Below are positions 1 to 8,711 of a DNA stretch of 64,000 bases, piece by piece (the first letter of the stretch is position 1; each line of letters begins with the position of its first letter). The DNA lies in NCBI RefSeq assembly GCF_004792415.1, contig NZ_CP038853.1, forward strand, positions 1,054,001 to 1,118,000, read 5' to 3'. The notes below the pieces were generated by a model. The model was not told where the DNA came from. It saw only the letters and a list, made by a program, of their open reading frames with translations, and did no database searches. This stretch comes from Pantoea vagans (lineage in GTDB: Bacteria > Pseudomonadota > Gammaproteobacteria > Enterobacterales > Enterobacteriaceae). The translations under genes were made by a program, and so were the position numbers.

Positions 1-547
1 GCTGGATGACGCAGGTATCAGCTACACCGTCAATCAGCGTCTGGTACGCGGCCTGGATTACTACAACCGCACCGTGATTGAGTGGGTTACCGATAGCCTG
101 GGTTCACAGGGCACGGTGTGTGGCGGCGGTCGCTACGATGGCCTGGTTGAGCAGCTCGGTGGTCGTGCAACGCCTGCCGTAGGTTTCGCCATGGGCATGG
201 AGCGTCTGGTGCTGCTGGTTCAGGCGGTTAATCCTGAATTTGAACCGACGAGCAATGTGGATGTCTATGTTATCGCTTCAGGTCAGGGCGTGCAGTCTGC
301 TGCGATGCAGCTGGCTGAGAAATTGCGTGATGAGGCGCCGGAACTGAGGCTGATGACTAACTTTGGCGGCGGCAACTTCAAGAAGCAATTTGCCCGTGCT
401 GACAAGTGGGGCGCACGCGTTGCCCTGGTGTTAGGCGAAGACGAAGTCAAAGCCGGTCAGGTCGTGATTAAAGATCTGCGCCGTGGCGAGCAGCAAACGC
501 TGGATCAGGCAGAGGCTGCTGCTGTATTGCGCACGCTGTTACAGTAA
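1..547 (+). CDS. hisS: Histidyl-tRNA synthetase, C-terminal part (5' end outside the window)
   Basis: Class II aminoacyl-tRNA synthetase that charges tRNA-His in the cytoplasm. The reading frame starts at base 2 and is open to the window edge, so only about the last 181 residues are present. Visible motifs are the histidine-binding [12 protein letters not shown] stretch, the glycine-rich CGGGRYDGL segment, and class II motif 3 in [13 protein letters not shown]. These are followed by the C-terminal anticodon-binding domain (from about [10 protein letters not shown]), which contains the typical [18 protein letters not shown] region. The gene ends 39 nt before yfgM, the usual enterobacterial order. 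Nothing suggests the copy is damaged. Confidence 0.97.
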   Translation, partial: LDDAGISYTVNQRLVRGLDYYNRTVIEWVTDSLGSQGTVCGGGRYDGLVEQLGGRATPAVGFAMGMERLVLLVQAVNPEFEPTSNVDVYVIASGQGVQSAAMQLAEKLRDEAPELRLMTNFGGGNFKKQFARADKWGARVALVLGEDEVKAGQVVIKDLRRGEQQTLDQAEAAAVLRTLLQ

Positions 548-586
548 GCGTGACACAGCACCAACCATTGAAAGGAGAGGGATTGC

Positions 587-1210
587 GTGGAAGTGTATAG
601 CAATGAGAACGAGCAGACCGACGCGCTGCGCAACTTTTTTGCCAGTAATGGCAAAGCGTTAGCCATTGGCGTAGTCATCGGCATTGCTGCGCTGGGTGGC
701 TGGCGTTACTGGAGCAGTCATCAGGATGATACGGCGAAATCCGTGTCCGCGCAGTATCAGCAGCTCACCAGCGCCATGCAGGCGGGTAAACCGGAAACGC
801 TGGAAGCGGTCAGCCGTTTTGCCAGTGAAAACAGCAATACCTACGGTGCGCTGGCTGCGATGGATCTGGCGAAACAGTATGTTGACGCCGGTCAGCTTGA
901 TAAGGCCGCGACGCTGCTGCAAAACGGACTGAAAGACACCAAAGATGCCAATCTGCAGGCGGTGATTAACCTGCGCCTGGCACGCATTCAACTGCAACAG
1001 AATCAAGCGGATGCGGCGCTTAAAACCCTTGACGGTGTGAAGGGTGATGGCTGGACAGCCATTGTGGCCGATATTCGTGGCGAAGCGCTGCTGACCAAAG
1101 GTGACAAGCAGGGCGCGCGCGATGCCTGGAGTAAAGGAGTCGAATCTGACGCCTCTCCGGCATTGAAGCAAATGATGCAGATGAAGATGAAGATGAATAA
1201 CTTAAGCTAA
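587..1210 (+). CDS. yfgM: YfgM, ancillary SecYEG translocon subunit / periplasmic chaperone partner
   Basis: Inner-membrane protein of 207 aa with a short cytoplasmic N-terminus, one membrane segment (about residues 24-42, ALAIGVVIGIAALGGW) and a TPR-like periplasmic domain rich in Ala/Leu/Gln helices. In E. coli, YfgM associates with PpiD and SecYEG and helps hand over secreted proteins. The start is a GTG at 587 preceded by a strong AAGGAGAGG ribosome-binding site. It lies between hisS and bamB, spaced 39 and 19 nt, which points to one transcription unit. The protein ends in a Met/Lys-rich tail (MMQMKMKMNNLS). Confidence 0.93.
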   Translation: MEVYSNENEQTDALRNFFASNGKALAIGVVIGIAALGGWRYWSSHQDDTAKSVSAQYQQLTSAMQAGKPETLEAVSRFASENSNTYGALAAMDLAKQYVDAGQLDKAATLLQNGLKDTKDANLQAVINLRLARIQLQQNQADAALKTLDGVKGDGWTAIVADIRGEALLTKGDKQGARDAWSKGVESDASPALKQMMQMKMKMNNLS

Positions 1211-1229
1211 GCCAGTCAAGAGAGCGCAC

Positions 1230-2411
1230 ATGGAATTACGTAAATACCTGCTGCCAGGACTGATTTCAGTCACTTTGCTCAGCGGTTGTTCGCTGTTTAG
1301 CGGCGAAGAAGATGTAGTAAAAATGGCCCCGTTGCCGAAGGTAGAAAACCAGTTCACGCCACAGAAAGTGTGGAACACCTCGGTAGGCGATGGCGTTGGT
1401 GATTTCTACTCAAATCTGCATCCTGCCTGGCAGGACAACACCGTTTTTGCAGCCGATCGTTTTGGTATTGTCAAAGCGCTGGATGCTGCAGACGGTAAAG
1501 AAAAATGGAAAGTCGATCTCTCTGAGAAAACCGGCTTCTTCTCTAAAAACCGCTCAGCGCTGTTATCAGGCGGCCTGACCGCTGATGGCGATCGGGTTTA
1601 TGTCGGTAGCGAGCGCGGCAAAGTTTATGCCCTGAACAGCAGTGATGGCAGCCTGGCCTGGCAGACCAGCGTCGCAGGTGAAGCGCTGTCTCGTCCTGTC
1701 GTCAGCGATGGCCTGGTACTGGTGCATACCAGCAACGGCATGCTGCAGGGACTGGATCAGAGCAGCGGTGCGGTGAAGTGGAGCGTCAACCTGGATATGC
1801 CAGCGTTGTCTCTGCGCGGTGAATCTGCACCTGCTGTCGCCTTTGGCGGCGCGATTGTCGGTGGCGATAATGGTCGTGTCAGCGCCGTTGTGCTGAACCA
1901 GGGACAGCTGATCTGGCAGCAGCGTATTTCTCAGGTCAGCGGTGCTACTGAGATCGACCGTCTCAATGACGTCGATACCACGCCGGTTATCGTTAATGGC
2001 GTAGTGTATGCACTCGCTTACAACGGTAACCTGTCGGCGCTGGATCTGCGCTCCGGCCAGATTTTGTGGAAACGCGAAATTGGCGGTGTGAAAGATCTGA
2101 TTGTCGATGCCGGTCGCATCTATCTGGTCGACCAGGATGACCGTGTGATTGCGCTGAACGCTGACGGCGGTGTTGCCATCTGGCGTCAGAGCGATCTGCT
2201 GCATCGCAACCTGACGTCACCGGTGCTCTACAACGGCTACCTGGTGGTCGGCGACAGCGAAGGTTATCTGCACTGGCTGAACACCACTGATGGTCGTTTT
2301 GTCGCACAGCAGAAACTGGATAGCTCAGGCTTCCAGACTGAGCCGGTGGTCGCCAGCGATAAGCTGCTGATCCAGTCGAAAGACGGCGAGGTGTATGCGA
2401 TTACCCGTTAA
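1230..2411 (+). CDS. bamB: BamB, outer-membrane protein assembly lipoprotein
   Basis: Lipoprotein of the BAM complex, which inserts beta-barrel proteins into the outer membrane. The 393-aa product starts with a lipoprotein signal ending in the lipobox LLSGC, so Cys20 should be acylated. The rest is an eight-bladed PQQ-like beta-propeller with repeated blades such as ALNSSDGSLAWQ, ALDLRSGQILWK and WLNTTDGRFV. Length equals E. coli BamB (392 aa). It follows yfgM by 19 nt and precedes der. The stop codon sits inside a perfect 18-bp palindrome, annotated separately. Confidence 0.97.
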   Translation: MELRKYLLPGLISVTLLSGCSLFSGEEDVVKMAPLPKVENQFTPQKVWNTSVGDGVGDFYSNLHPAWQDNTVFAADRFGIVKALDAADGKEKWKVDLSEKTGFFSKNRSALLSGGLTADGDRVYVGSERGKVYALNSSDGSLAWQTSVAGEALSRPVVSDGLVLVHTSNGMLQGLDQSSGAVKWSVNLDMPALSLRGESAPAVAFGGAIVGGDNGRVSAVVLNQGQLIWQQRISQVSGATEIDRLNDVDTTPVIVNGVVYALAYNGNLSALDLRSGQILWKREIGGVKDLIVDAGRIYLVDQDDRVIALNADGGVAIWRQSDLLHRNLTSPVLYNGYLVVGDSEGYLHWLNTTDGRFVAQQKLDSSGFQTEPVVASDKLLIQSKDGEVYAITR

Positions 2412-2418
2412 CGGGTAA
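2401..2418. repeat. Perfect 18-bp palindrome across the bamB stop codon
   Basis: The sequence TTACCCGTT/AACGGGTAA is fully self-complementary, with no spacer. The TAA stop of bamB (2409-2411) falls at its centre. With no loop it is a better DNA dyad or protein site than an RNA hairpin, though it might also stall the 3' end of the message. No known regulator site is recognised. Confidence 0.6.
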
Positions 2419-2447
2419 ACGTCTGGCAGGTGAAATCCTCCGTTCCG

Positions 2448-2482
2448 ACGGCTCCTGATTTAATCAGGGGCCGTTTCGTTTT
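2448..2482 (+). terminator. Probable intrinsic terminator after bamB
   Basis: An imperfect hairpin (CGGC-CCTGAT, loop TTA, ATCAGG-GCCG, with unpaired bases on both sides) is followed by the T-rich TTTCGTTTTTAG. It would end the hisS-yfgM-bamB message before the der promoter. Confidence 0.65.
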
Positions 2483-2537
2483 TAGTCAGGCATGGTATTC
2501 TTTGCGCCTTAAGCCTGAACTTAGCGGCCAGAGCCGT

Positions 2538-2543
2538 TATAAT
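2538..2543 (+). promoter_or_regulatory. Consensus -10 box (TATAAT) of the der promoter
   Basis: A perfect TATAAT lies 42 nt upstream of the der start codon and just downstream of the bamB terminator. No good -35 box is seen at 16-18 nt; CTGAAC at 2515 is the nearest. The assignment rests mainly on the -10 and its position. Confidence 0.55.
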
Positions 2544-2585
2544 CACGCCATTCGGGCGATTCATTATTTATTGAGGCATTTTGTT

Positions 2586-4076
2586 ATGGTACCTGTGGTC
2601 GCGCTGGTTGGGCGTCCCAATGTGGGAAAATCTACGCTATTTAACCGCTTAACCCGCACACGTGATGCGCTGGTAGCGGATTTTCCTGGACTGACTCGCG
2701 ATCGCAAATATGGTCGCGCCGAAGTGGAAGGGCGCGAATTTATTGTTATTGATACCGGTGGTATCGACGGCACCGAAGAAGGTGTTGAAACGCGGATGGC
2801 TGAGCAGTCACTGCTGGCGATTGAAGAAGCCGATGTTGTGCTGTTTATGGTCGATGCACGTGCGGGCATGATGGCCGCCGATCAGCAGATCGCTAAACAT
2901 CTCCGTTCCCGTCAGAAAGCGACTTTCCTGGTGGCGAACAAAACTGACGGTCTCGATCCGGATCAGGCGATTGTCGACTTCTATTCACTGGGCCTGGGCG
3001 AGATTCATGCTATTGCAGCCTCGCATGGTCGTGGTGTGAGCAGCCTGATAGAAGAGGCACTGCTGCCGTGGATGGAAAAAGTCGAGACGGTCGAGCTCAC
3101 TGAAGAAGAAGAGAACCAGGCTTACTGGGCTGCGCTTGAAGCTGACGAAATTGCTGAGCAGGAAGCCGCAGAGGAAGAGGAAAACTTCGACCCGACTGGC
3201 TTGCCAATCAAACTGGCGATCGTTGGCCGTCCTAACGTAGGTAAGTCAACGCTTACTAACCGCATCCTCGGTGAAGACCGCGTGGTGGTCTACGATATGC
3301 CGGGCACCACCCGCGACAGTATCTATATTCCGATGGAGCGTGATGGACGTGAATACGTTCTGATCGACACCGCAGGCGTGCGTAAGCGTGCCAAAATCTC
3401 TGACACCGTTGAGAAATTCTCGGTAATCAAGACGCTGCAGGCAATTGAAGATGCCAACGTCGTGATGCTGGTGATTGATGCCCATGCCGGTATTTCCGAT
3501 CAGGATCTCTCGCTGCTGGGCTTCATTCTTAACAGTGGTCGCTCGCTGGTGATTGTGGTCAACAAATGGGATGGCCTGTCGCAGGAAGTGCGTGATGAAG
3601 TGAAAGAGACGCTGGATTTCCGTCTGGGCTTTATCGATTTCGCCCGCATCCACTTTATCTCTGCGCTGCACGGCAGCGGCGTAGGTAATCTGTTTGAGTC
3701 GATCACGGAAGCCTATGATTGTTCGACCCGACGCGTTAACACCTCGCTGCTGACCCGCATCATGAACATGGCGGCAGACGATCACCAGCCGCCGCTGGTA
3801 CGCGGTCGTCGCGTTAAGCTTAAATATGCGCATGCTGGTGGCTATAACCCGCCTATCGTGGTGATCCATGGTAACCAGGTTAAGGATCTGCCTGATTCTT
3901 ATAAACGCTACCTGATGAACTATTTCCGTAAATCACTTAATGTGATGGGAACGCCAATTCGCATTCAGTTCAAAGAGGGTGATAACCCTTATGAAGGCAA
4001 ACGTAACCTGCTGACGCCAACGCAGCAGCGTAAACGTAAGCGTCTGATGGCGCATATGAAAAAGAATAAGCGTTAA
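2586..4076 (+). CDS. der: Der (EngA), double GTPase for 50S ribosome assembly
   Basis: Essential GTPase that acts in late maturation of the large ribosomal subunit. Start is the ATG at 2586, giving 496 aa; the frame is open further upstream, but this start matches the family N-terminus [16 protein letters not shown]. It has two tandem G domains, each with a Walker A (GRPNVGKST near residues 9 and 212), G3 (DTGG and DTAG) and G4 (NKTD and NKWD). An acidic EEEE linker separates them. A C-terminal KH-like domain ends in a basic tail ([17 protein letters not shown]). A terminator follows at once. Confidence 0.97.
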   Translation: MVPVVALVGRPNVGKSTLFNRLTRTRDALVADFPGLTRDRKYGRAEVEGREFIVIDTGGIDGTEEGVETRMAEQSLLAIEEADVVLFMVDARAGMMAADQQIAKHLRSRQKATFLVANKTDGLDPDQAIVDFYSLGLGEIHAIAASHGRGVSSLIEEALLPWMEKVETVELTEEEENQAYWAALEADEIAEQEAAEEEENFDPTGLPIKLAIVGRPNVGKSTLTNRILGEDRVVVYDMPGTTRDSIYIPMERDGREYVLIDTAGVRKRAKISDTVEKFSVIKTLQAIEDANVVMLVIDAHAGISDQDLSLLGFILNSGRSLVIVVNKWDGLSQEVRDEVKETLDFRLGFIDFARIHFISALHGSGVGNLFESITEAYDCSTRRVNTSLLTRIMNMAADDHQPPLVRGRRVKLKYAHAGGYNPPIVVIHGNQVKDLPDSYKRYLMNYFRKSLNVMGTPIRIQFKEGDNPYEGKRNLLTPTQQRKRKRLMAHMKKNKR

Positions 4077-4082
4077 TAGAAT

Positions 4083-4107
4083 GAGGGCCATCTGGCCCTC
4101 TTTTTTT
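4083..4107 (+). terminator. Intrinsic terminator of der
   Basis: Perfect 8-bp stem GAGGGCCA / TGGCCCTC with a 2-nt spacer (the loop must open a stem pair), followed by seven T residues. It starts 7 nt after the der stop codon and precedes the yfgJ ribosome-binding site. Confidence 0.85.
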
Positions 4108-4136
4108 GCGCTGAATAACGCAGGAGGGTGAACACA

Positions 4137-4346
4137 ATGCGTGTGCTTTGTGAAAAATGTCAGCAACCGCTGTCGCTGAGCGACGGTGAATTTATCTGCA
4201 CAGCCTGTGGAGCGCATCCCTGCTGTCCTGAGTGTCATCAGCCACTTGAGGTGCTGAAAGCCTGCGGCGCAGTGGACTATTTTTGCCGCAACGGACATGG
4301 TCTGATCTCCCGCAAGCGCGTACTTTTCCAGCTACCCGGTCACTGA
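4137..4346 (+). CDS. yfgJ: YfgJ-like zinc-ribbon protein
   Basis: Small protein of 69 aa with four CxxC-type knuckles: CEKC, CTAC, CCPEC, and a final C-x6-C pair. This indicates a double zinc-ribbon fold. It matches the enterobacterial YfgJ family in length, cysteine layout and position after der; its function is not known. Start chosen is the ATG at 4137, 9 nt after a strong AGGAGG; an in-frame GTG at 4128 overlaps that site and is unlikely. It may be transcribed by read-through of the der terminator. Confidence 0.88.
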   Translation: MRVLCEKCQQPLSLSDGEFICTACGAHPCCPECHQPLEVLKACGAVDYFCRNGHGLISRKRVLFQLPGH

Positions 4347-4461
4347 CCTCGCTTTCAGCTACGCTTAAAATGTCAGATAACGCAGAGTGACCCTTGGCCC
4401 TTTTTTGTAGCAAAAATGCTATTACGCCGTAACAAACGCGTTGTATATGTTCACTCTGTAA

Positions 4462-4477
4462 TGTACCAGGTGGTACA
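4462..4477. promoter_or_regulatory. 16-bp palindrome overlapping a -10-like box upstream of gcd (candidate operator)
   Basis: TGTACCA-GG-TGGTACA is a perfect 7-bp inverted repeat with a 2-bp centre. Its right arm overlaps TACAAT (4474-4479), a good -10 hexamer. A repressor bound here would cover the promoter. The TGTA-N8-TACA outline loosely resembles TyrR or GntR-type sites, but no regulator can be named from sequence. Confidence 0.5.
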
Positions 4478-4570
4478 ATCCTGCCGCGTCGTGGGAGGGG
4501 TCAGCCACATCCGTGCTCTTCCGGCCCACAGATTCTCACGGACGCGGGTCTGTTTATATTCGATTTGAAA

Positions 4571-4638
4571 CAGAGCAATGCTCTGCGCGGACGTGCATAA
4601 CGCGCCAGAGTCCGGACGGCATCTGTCCGGATGCTCTG
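4571..4638 (+). promoter_or_regulatory. Tandem hairpins in the gcd 5' leader
   Basis: The first hairpin is CAGAGC-AAT-GCTCTG (4571-4585). The second is CAGAG (4606-4610) plus TCCGGAC (4611-4617), loop, GTCCGGA (4625-4631), and, after a TG bulge, CTCTG (4634-4638). The two stems share the CAGAG/CTCTG ends, so the left arm of the first can pair with the right arm of the second. The second hairpin ends 7 nt before the gcd ribosome-binding site (CAGGAGAG, about 4646). Confidence 0.5.
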
Positions 4639-4660
4639 TTTATTCAGGAGAGTAAGTGTT

Positions 4661-7102
4661 ATGGCTGAAACATCCTCCCGCTCCGGAAAGGGGCTGGGAA
4701 TCGCATCCGTGCTGCTCGGACTGGTGCTGCTTGCCACCGGTCTGTTCTTTGCCATTGGCGGCGGTAAACTGGTAGCCCTTGGCGGCAGCTGGTACTTTTT
4801 AATTGCGGGTATCGTCACTGTACTCTCCGCAATTCAATTCTTCCGTCGCAAATCATCGGCAGTGGTTCTGTTCCTGCTGGTCTTTGTCGGCACCCTGATC
4901 TGGTCACTGTTCGATGCGGGTCTGGAGTTCTGGCCACTGGTTTCGCGCCTGATGGTGCCAGCCGGACTGATGCTGCTGGCCTTCCTGATCTGGCCTTCAC
5001 TTCGTAAGCACGAAGGTAAGCACTCACTGGCAAAACCTTCATACGCCTTCTCTGCGCTGCTGGCGGCAGGCATGGTGGTGACGCTGGTGCAGATGTTCCA
5101 GCCACATCCTACCGTTGCAGCGACCGGCGAAGAGCTGCCACTGATCCCGGTTGATAAAGCGAAACAGCAGAAAGACTGGGATAACTACGGTAATACCCCG
5201 CAGGGCAGCCGCTTTGTGGCGCTGGACCAAATCACCCGCGACAACGTGAAAGATCTGCAGGTCGCCTGGACCTTCCATACCGGTGATACGCCTGTCAGCC
5301 CGACCGGTAACGGTGCCGAAGATCAGCAGACACCGTTGCAGATTGGCAACACCCTTTACCTCTGTACGCCGCACAACAACGTCATCGCGGTTGAAGCCAA
5401 CAGCGGTAAGCAGATCTGGAAACGTGAAATCAATGCCAAAGCAGAAGTCTGGCCACGCTGCCGTGGTCTGGCTTACTTTGACGCAACTAAACCGCTGCAA
5501 CAGCCGGATAAGCCGGGCTCTTCACCTGTACCTGCCGCTGTGCTGCCAGCCGGTGACAGCTGCCAGCGTCGCATTCTGATGAACACCATCGACGCGCGTC
5601 TGATTGCGATTAACGCCGACAACGGTGAATTCTGTGAAAACTTCGGCGAGCACGGCATCGTTGATCTTAAAGCGGGACTGGGCCAGGCACCGGATCCACA
5701 GTATCAGCTGACCTCTGCGCCAACGCTGGCGGGCACCACCGTCGTGGTGGGTGGTCGTGTCGCAGATAACGTACAGACCGATATGCCAGGCGGTGTGCTG
5801 CGTGGCTTTGACGTTATCACCGGTAAAATGCGCTGGGCGTTTGACCCAGGCAACGTTGACCCGAATGCGATTCTGATGCCGGGTAAAGATTACACCCGCA
5901 GTACGCCGAACTCCTGGGCGCCGATGTCGTACGACCCGGCAATGAACACGGTGTTCATCCCGATGGGCAGTTCGTCGGTTGACCTCTGGGGTGCGAACCG
6001 TACCGAACTGGATCACAAATATGGTGCTTCAGTGCTGGCGCTGGATGCGACTACCGGTAAAGAGAAGTGGGTTTATCAGACCGTACATAACGATCTGTGG
6101 GACTTCGACCTGCCAATGCAGCCAAGCCTGATCGACTTCCCGCAGAAAGATGGCAGCACCACGCCAGCGGTGGTGATTGGTGGTAAAACCGGCATGATCT
6201 TCGTGCTTGACCGTATGACCGGCAAGCCGCTGACCAAAGTCGAAGAACTGCCGATGCCGCAGGGCCATATCCCGAACGAGCAGTACACGAAAACACAGCC
6301 ACACTCGACCGGTATGCCGCAGATTGGCAACCAGACGCTGAAAGAGTCTGACATGTGGGGTGCAACGCCGTTCGATCAGCTGGCCTGCCGCATTGGCTTT
6401 AAATCAATGCGCTATGACGGCCTGTTCACCGTGCCGGACACCGACAAGTCGCTGAGCTTCCCGGGTTCGCTGGGTGGTATGAACTGGGGCAGCATGTCGA
6501 TCGATCCGAACAACCATCTGCTGTTCGTCAATGACATGCGTCTGGGCCTGTGGGTTCAGATGATCCCGGCGGATACCAGTAACATTGCCCGTGGCAGCAA
6601 CGGCGGCGAAGCAATCAACACCGGTATGGGTGCCGTTCCGCTGAAAGGCACGCCATATGCTGTGAATAAAAACCGCTTTATGTCGCCTCTGGGCATTCCT
6701 TGTCAGAAGCCACCATTTGGTACGCTGTCGGCGATTGACCTGAAAACCCAGAAAATCGTCTGGCAGGTGCCGGTCGGCACCGTGCAGGATACCGGTCCGT
6801 TTGGCATCAAAATGCGTGTGAAAATGCCGGTTGGCATGCCAACGCTGGGCGGTACGCTGGCAACACAGGGTGGCCTGGTGTTCATCGCCGGTACGCAGGA
6901 TTACTATCTGCGCGCCTTTGACTCTTCAACCGGTAAAGAGGTATGGAAAGCACGCCTGCCGGTCGGCAGTCAGGGTGGCCCGATGAGCTACGTTTCACCG
7001 AAAGATGGTAAGCAGTACATCCTGATCTCGGCAGGTGGCGCACGTCAGTCACCGGACCGCGGTGATTACGTGATTGCTTACGCGCTGCCAGACAGCAAGT
7101 AA
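4661..7102 (+). CDS. gcd: Membrane-bound PQQ-dependent glucose dehydrogenase
   Basis: Oxidises glucose to gluconolactone on the periplasmic side and passes electrons to ubiquinone. The 813-aa protein has about five N-terminal membrane segments (residues 10-140, e.g. GIASVLLGLVLLATGLFF). An eight-bladed quinoprotein propeller follows, with characteristic DWDNYGNTPQGSRF, VHNDLWDFDLPMQP, GSLGGMNWGS and a C-terminal QYILISAGG. Length is slightly above E. coli Gcd (796 aa). Start chosen is the ATG at 4661 behind CAGGAGAG, matching the family N-terminus. No pqq genes are in the window, so cofactor must come from elsewhere. In plant-associated bacteria this enzyme underlies gluconate formation and mineral phosphate release. 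Confidence 0.96.
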   Translation: MAETSSRSGKGLGIASVLLGLVLLATGLFFAIGGGKLVALGGSWYFLIAGIVTVLSAIQFFRRKSSAVVLFLLVFVGTLIWSLFDAGLEFWPLVSRLMVPAGLMLLAFLIWPSLRKHEGKHSLAKPSYAFSALLAAGMVVTLVQMFQPHPTVAATGEELPLIPVDKAKQQKDWDNYGNTPQGSRFVALDQITRDNVKDLQVAWTFHTGDTPVSPTGNGAEDQQTPLQIGNTLYLCTPHNNVIAVEANSGKQIWKREINAKAEVWPRCRGLAYFDATKPLQQPDKPGSSPVPAAVLPAGDSCQRRILMNTIDARLIAINADNGEFCENFGEHGIVDLKAGLGQAPDPQYQLTSAPTLAGTTVVVGGRVADNVQTDMPGGVLRGFDVITGKMRWAFDPGNVDPNAILMPGKDYTRSTPNSWAPMSYDPAMNTVFIPMGSSSVDLWGANRTELDHKYGASVLALDATTGKEKWVYQTVHNDLWDFDLPMQPSLIDFPQKDGSTTPAVVIGGKTGMIFVLDRMTGKPLTKVEELPMPQGHIPNEQYTKTQPHSTGMPQIGNQTLKESDMWGATPFDQLACRIGFKSMRYDGLFTVPDTDKSLSFPGSLGGMNWGSMSIDPNNHLLFVNDMRLGLWVQMIPADTSNIARGSNGGEAINTGMGAVPLKGTPYAVNKNRFMSPLGIPCQKPPFGTLSAIDLKTQKIVWQVPVGTVQDTGPFGIKMRVKMPVGMPTLGGTLATQGGLVFIAGTQDYYLRAFDSSTGKEVWKARLPVGSQGGPMSYVSPKDGKQYILISAGGARQSPDRGDYVIAYALPDSK

Positions 7103-7115
7103 CAACGCATAAGGA

Positions 7116-7142
7116 AAAGGGCCGACATTGTCGGCCCTTTTT
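7116..7142 (+). terminator. Intrinsic terminator of gcd
   Basis: Perfect stem GGGCCGAC / GTCGGCCC with loop ATT, flanked by AAAA and TTTTT. As a bidirectional hairpin it could also serve the convergent emfourin gene. Confidence 0.9.
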
Positions 7143-7148
7143 ATTTGC

Positions 7149-7481
7149 TTATTTTCCGTCGTGCCACAGCGCCTTTAGCTCAGGCGGGGCTATCTGTTCC
7201 GGGATCAGCAGCACAATGGTGCCCGCCTCACGGCGGGTGGCATACTGAATCTGGATGCGAAAATAACGCTGGTCGCCACTGCCCACCTGTGCGGCTTTCT
7301 CCTCGGGTTCGCCCAGCGGCATAGCCTGCTCAAGCGCGTGGCAGACGCGCTGTTTTTCAGGGGGTGGCAGCTCGCCCAGCATAAAACGACGTTCGGCGCG
7401 CAGCCCCGGAATAAAGGCCATGCCGCCTTCACGCGCGACGACGATGGTCGCATCATCGGTGAGTTCGGGCAGGTCACTCAT
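7149..7481 (-). CDS. Emfourin-like protealysin inhibitor
   Basis: A 110-aa cytoplasmic-type protein without a signal peptide, starting MSDLPELTDD. It matches, by remembered sequence and above all by context, the emfourin family of inhibitors encoded downstream of protealysin-like M4 peptidases. Start is the ATG at 7481: it overlaps the protease stop as ATGA, the classic coupling signal, so inhibitor is made together with enzyme. The frame is open 7 codons further upstream but that start lies inside the protease gene. A short cysteine-poor domain with FMLGELPPPEKQ and a C-terminal GTIVLLIPEQIAPPEL is visible. Confidence 0.85.
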   Translation of the reverse strand: MSDLPELTDDATIVVAREGGMAFIPGLRAERRFMLGELPPPEKQRVCHALEQAMPLGEPEEKAAQVGSGDQRYFRIQIQYATRREAGTIVLLIPEQIAPPELKALWHDGK

Positions 7482-8491
7482 AGCACGCCAACCTCCTTCC
7501 ACGCCTGTTCAATGGCACTGCTGACTGACGGGTTAAACCGCTTTTCACCATGCTTAATGGTGAAGCGGGCAAAGGTTTTAAAATCTGCATCCTGTGGCAG
7601 TTCGTCGTCACACACCGTGTCATACCAGGCATATCCCGCCTGTTCCCACGCATGACCACCCAGCGCTTTGGCCGCCAGATAAAAAGCCCGGTTAGGAATG
7701 CCGGAGTTGATATGCACGCCGCCATTGTCTTCGCGGGTTTTCACATAGTGATCCATGTGGGCCGGTTGCGGGTCTTTGCCCAACAGCGGGTCATCGTAGG
7801 CGGTACCGGGTTCGGACATCGACCGCAGACCACGCCCGTTAATCCCCTTCGCCAGCAGCCCTTCACCAATAATCCAGTCTGCTTCATCCGCACGCTGCTT
7901 TTTGCTGAACTGTTTTACCAGCGAGCCAAAGACATCCGACAGCGATTCATTCAGTGCGCCAGCCTGCTCAAAATAGATCAACCCGGCTTCGTTTTCCGTG
8001 ACGCCATGTGCCAGTTCGTGGGCCACAACGTCAATCGCAATGGTGAAGCGATTAAAGATTTCGCCGTCACCATCGCCAAATACCATCTGCTGACCGTTCC
8101 AGAAGGCGTTCTGGTATTTCTCACCGTAATGCACGGTACCCAGCAACTTCAGGCCCTGACCATCCAGCGAGTTACGCTGATACGCCTGCCAGAAGAAGTC
8201 ATAGGTGACGCCAAGGTAGTCCCAGGCTTCTTCAGTCGCGACATCATCATTACCCGGCTGGCCCTCCTGACGAATCAGCTTACCCGGCAGCGTCTCCTGG
8301 CTCTGGGCATCATAAATTTCACGATCAACGTGACCGCCCGCCGCCGTTTTCACGCCGGTCGGTTTTTGCCAGTGTTCCGCCATCAGGTGCTGAACGTGCG
8401 TCAGAGTGCGGCGCGCCTGCTCCTGCTGGTGGCCGGAACTGTGAGCGATGATCTTGCGAAGGATATAGGGAGGAATAACGCAGTAAGCCAT
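7478..8491 (-). CDS. Protealysin-like M4 neutral metalloprotease
   Basis: Thermolysin-family zinc peptidase of 337 aa with the short protealysin-type propeptide (MAYCVIPPYILRKI at the N-terminus) and no classical signal peptide. Zinc site HELAH (in VVAHELAHGVTE, about residue 180) with downstream Glu in GALNESLSDVFGS. The substrate/catalytic His region HINSGIPNRAFY is also present. Start ATG at 8491 has a good AAGGAG site. It forms a two-gene operon with the overlapping inhibitor. Related enzymes in Serratia cleave actin after entry into host cells; whether this one does is unknown. The upstream 280 bp hold two copies of an unclassified repeat. Confidence 0.94.
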   Translation of the reverse strand: MAYCVIPPYILRKIIAHSSGHQQEQARRTLTHVQHLMAEHWQKPTGVKTAAGGHVDREIYDAQSQETLPGKLIRQEGQPGNDDVATEEAWDYLGVTYDFFWQAYQRNSLDGQGLKLLGTVHYGEKYQNAFWNGQQMVFGDGDGEIFNRFTIAIDVVAHELAHGVTENEAGLIYFEQAGALNESLSDVFGSLVKQFSKKQRADEADWIIGEGLLAKGINGRGLRSMSEPGTAYDDPLLGKDPQPAHMDHYVKTREDNGGVHINSGIPNRAFYLAAKALGGHAWEQAGYAWYDTVCDDELPQDADFKTFARFTIKHGEKRFNPSVSSAIEQAWKEVGVL

Positions 8492-8540
8492 GTGAGACTC
8501 CTTGGCAAAAAGGAATGAGTCAAAAGTATAGACCCGTCTG

Positions 8541-8595
8541 GCTGGTTAGACCTCATTAGCGAGGCCAGCGGTAAATGGAAAAATGTGAGGTGGCG
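8541..8595. repeat. Unclassified structured repeat, copy A
   Basis: A 55-bp unit aligned without gaps to copy B at 8712-8766 with about 10 differences (about 82% identity by hand). It holds nested inverted repeats GCTGG...CCAGC and CCTC...GAGG around GACCTCAT. The copies lie in the same orientation 171 bp apart, upstream of the protease gene and downstream of xseA. Confidence 0.65.
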
Positions 8596-8711
8596 CGCAA
8601 AGTCAGTGTCAGGGGCGGATTGGAGATGGCGCTTATTTTTCAGACAACCATTCTGACGGGTTCTATGAGAATTTATGGCAGCAAAAATCAGTCATAAACA
8701 CAATCGGTCAG

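Noticed and set aside
7550..8518. Long plus-strand ORF (322 aa) opposite the protease gene
   Set aside because: It mirrors the protealysin coding sequence in an antisense frame, has no ribosome-binding site and no recognisable domain.
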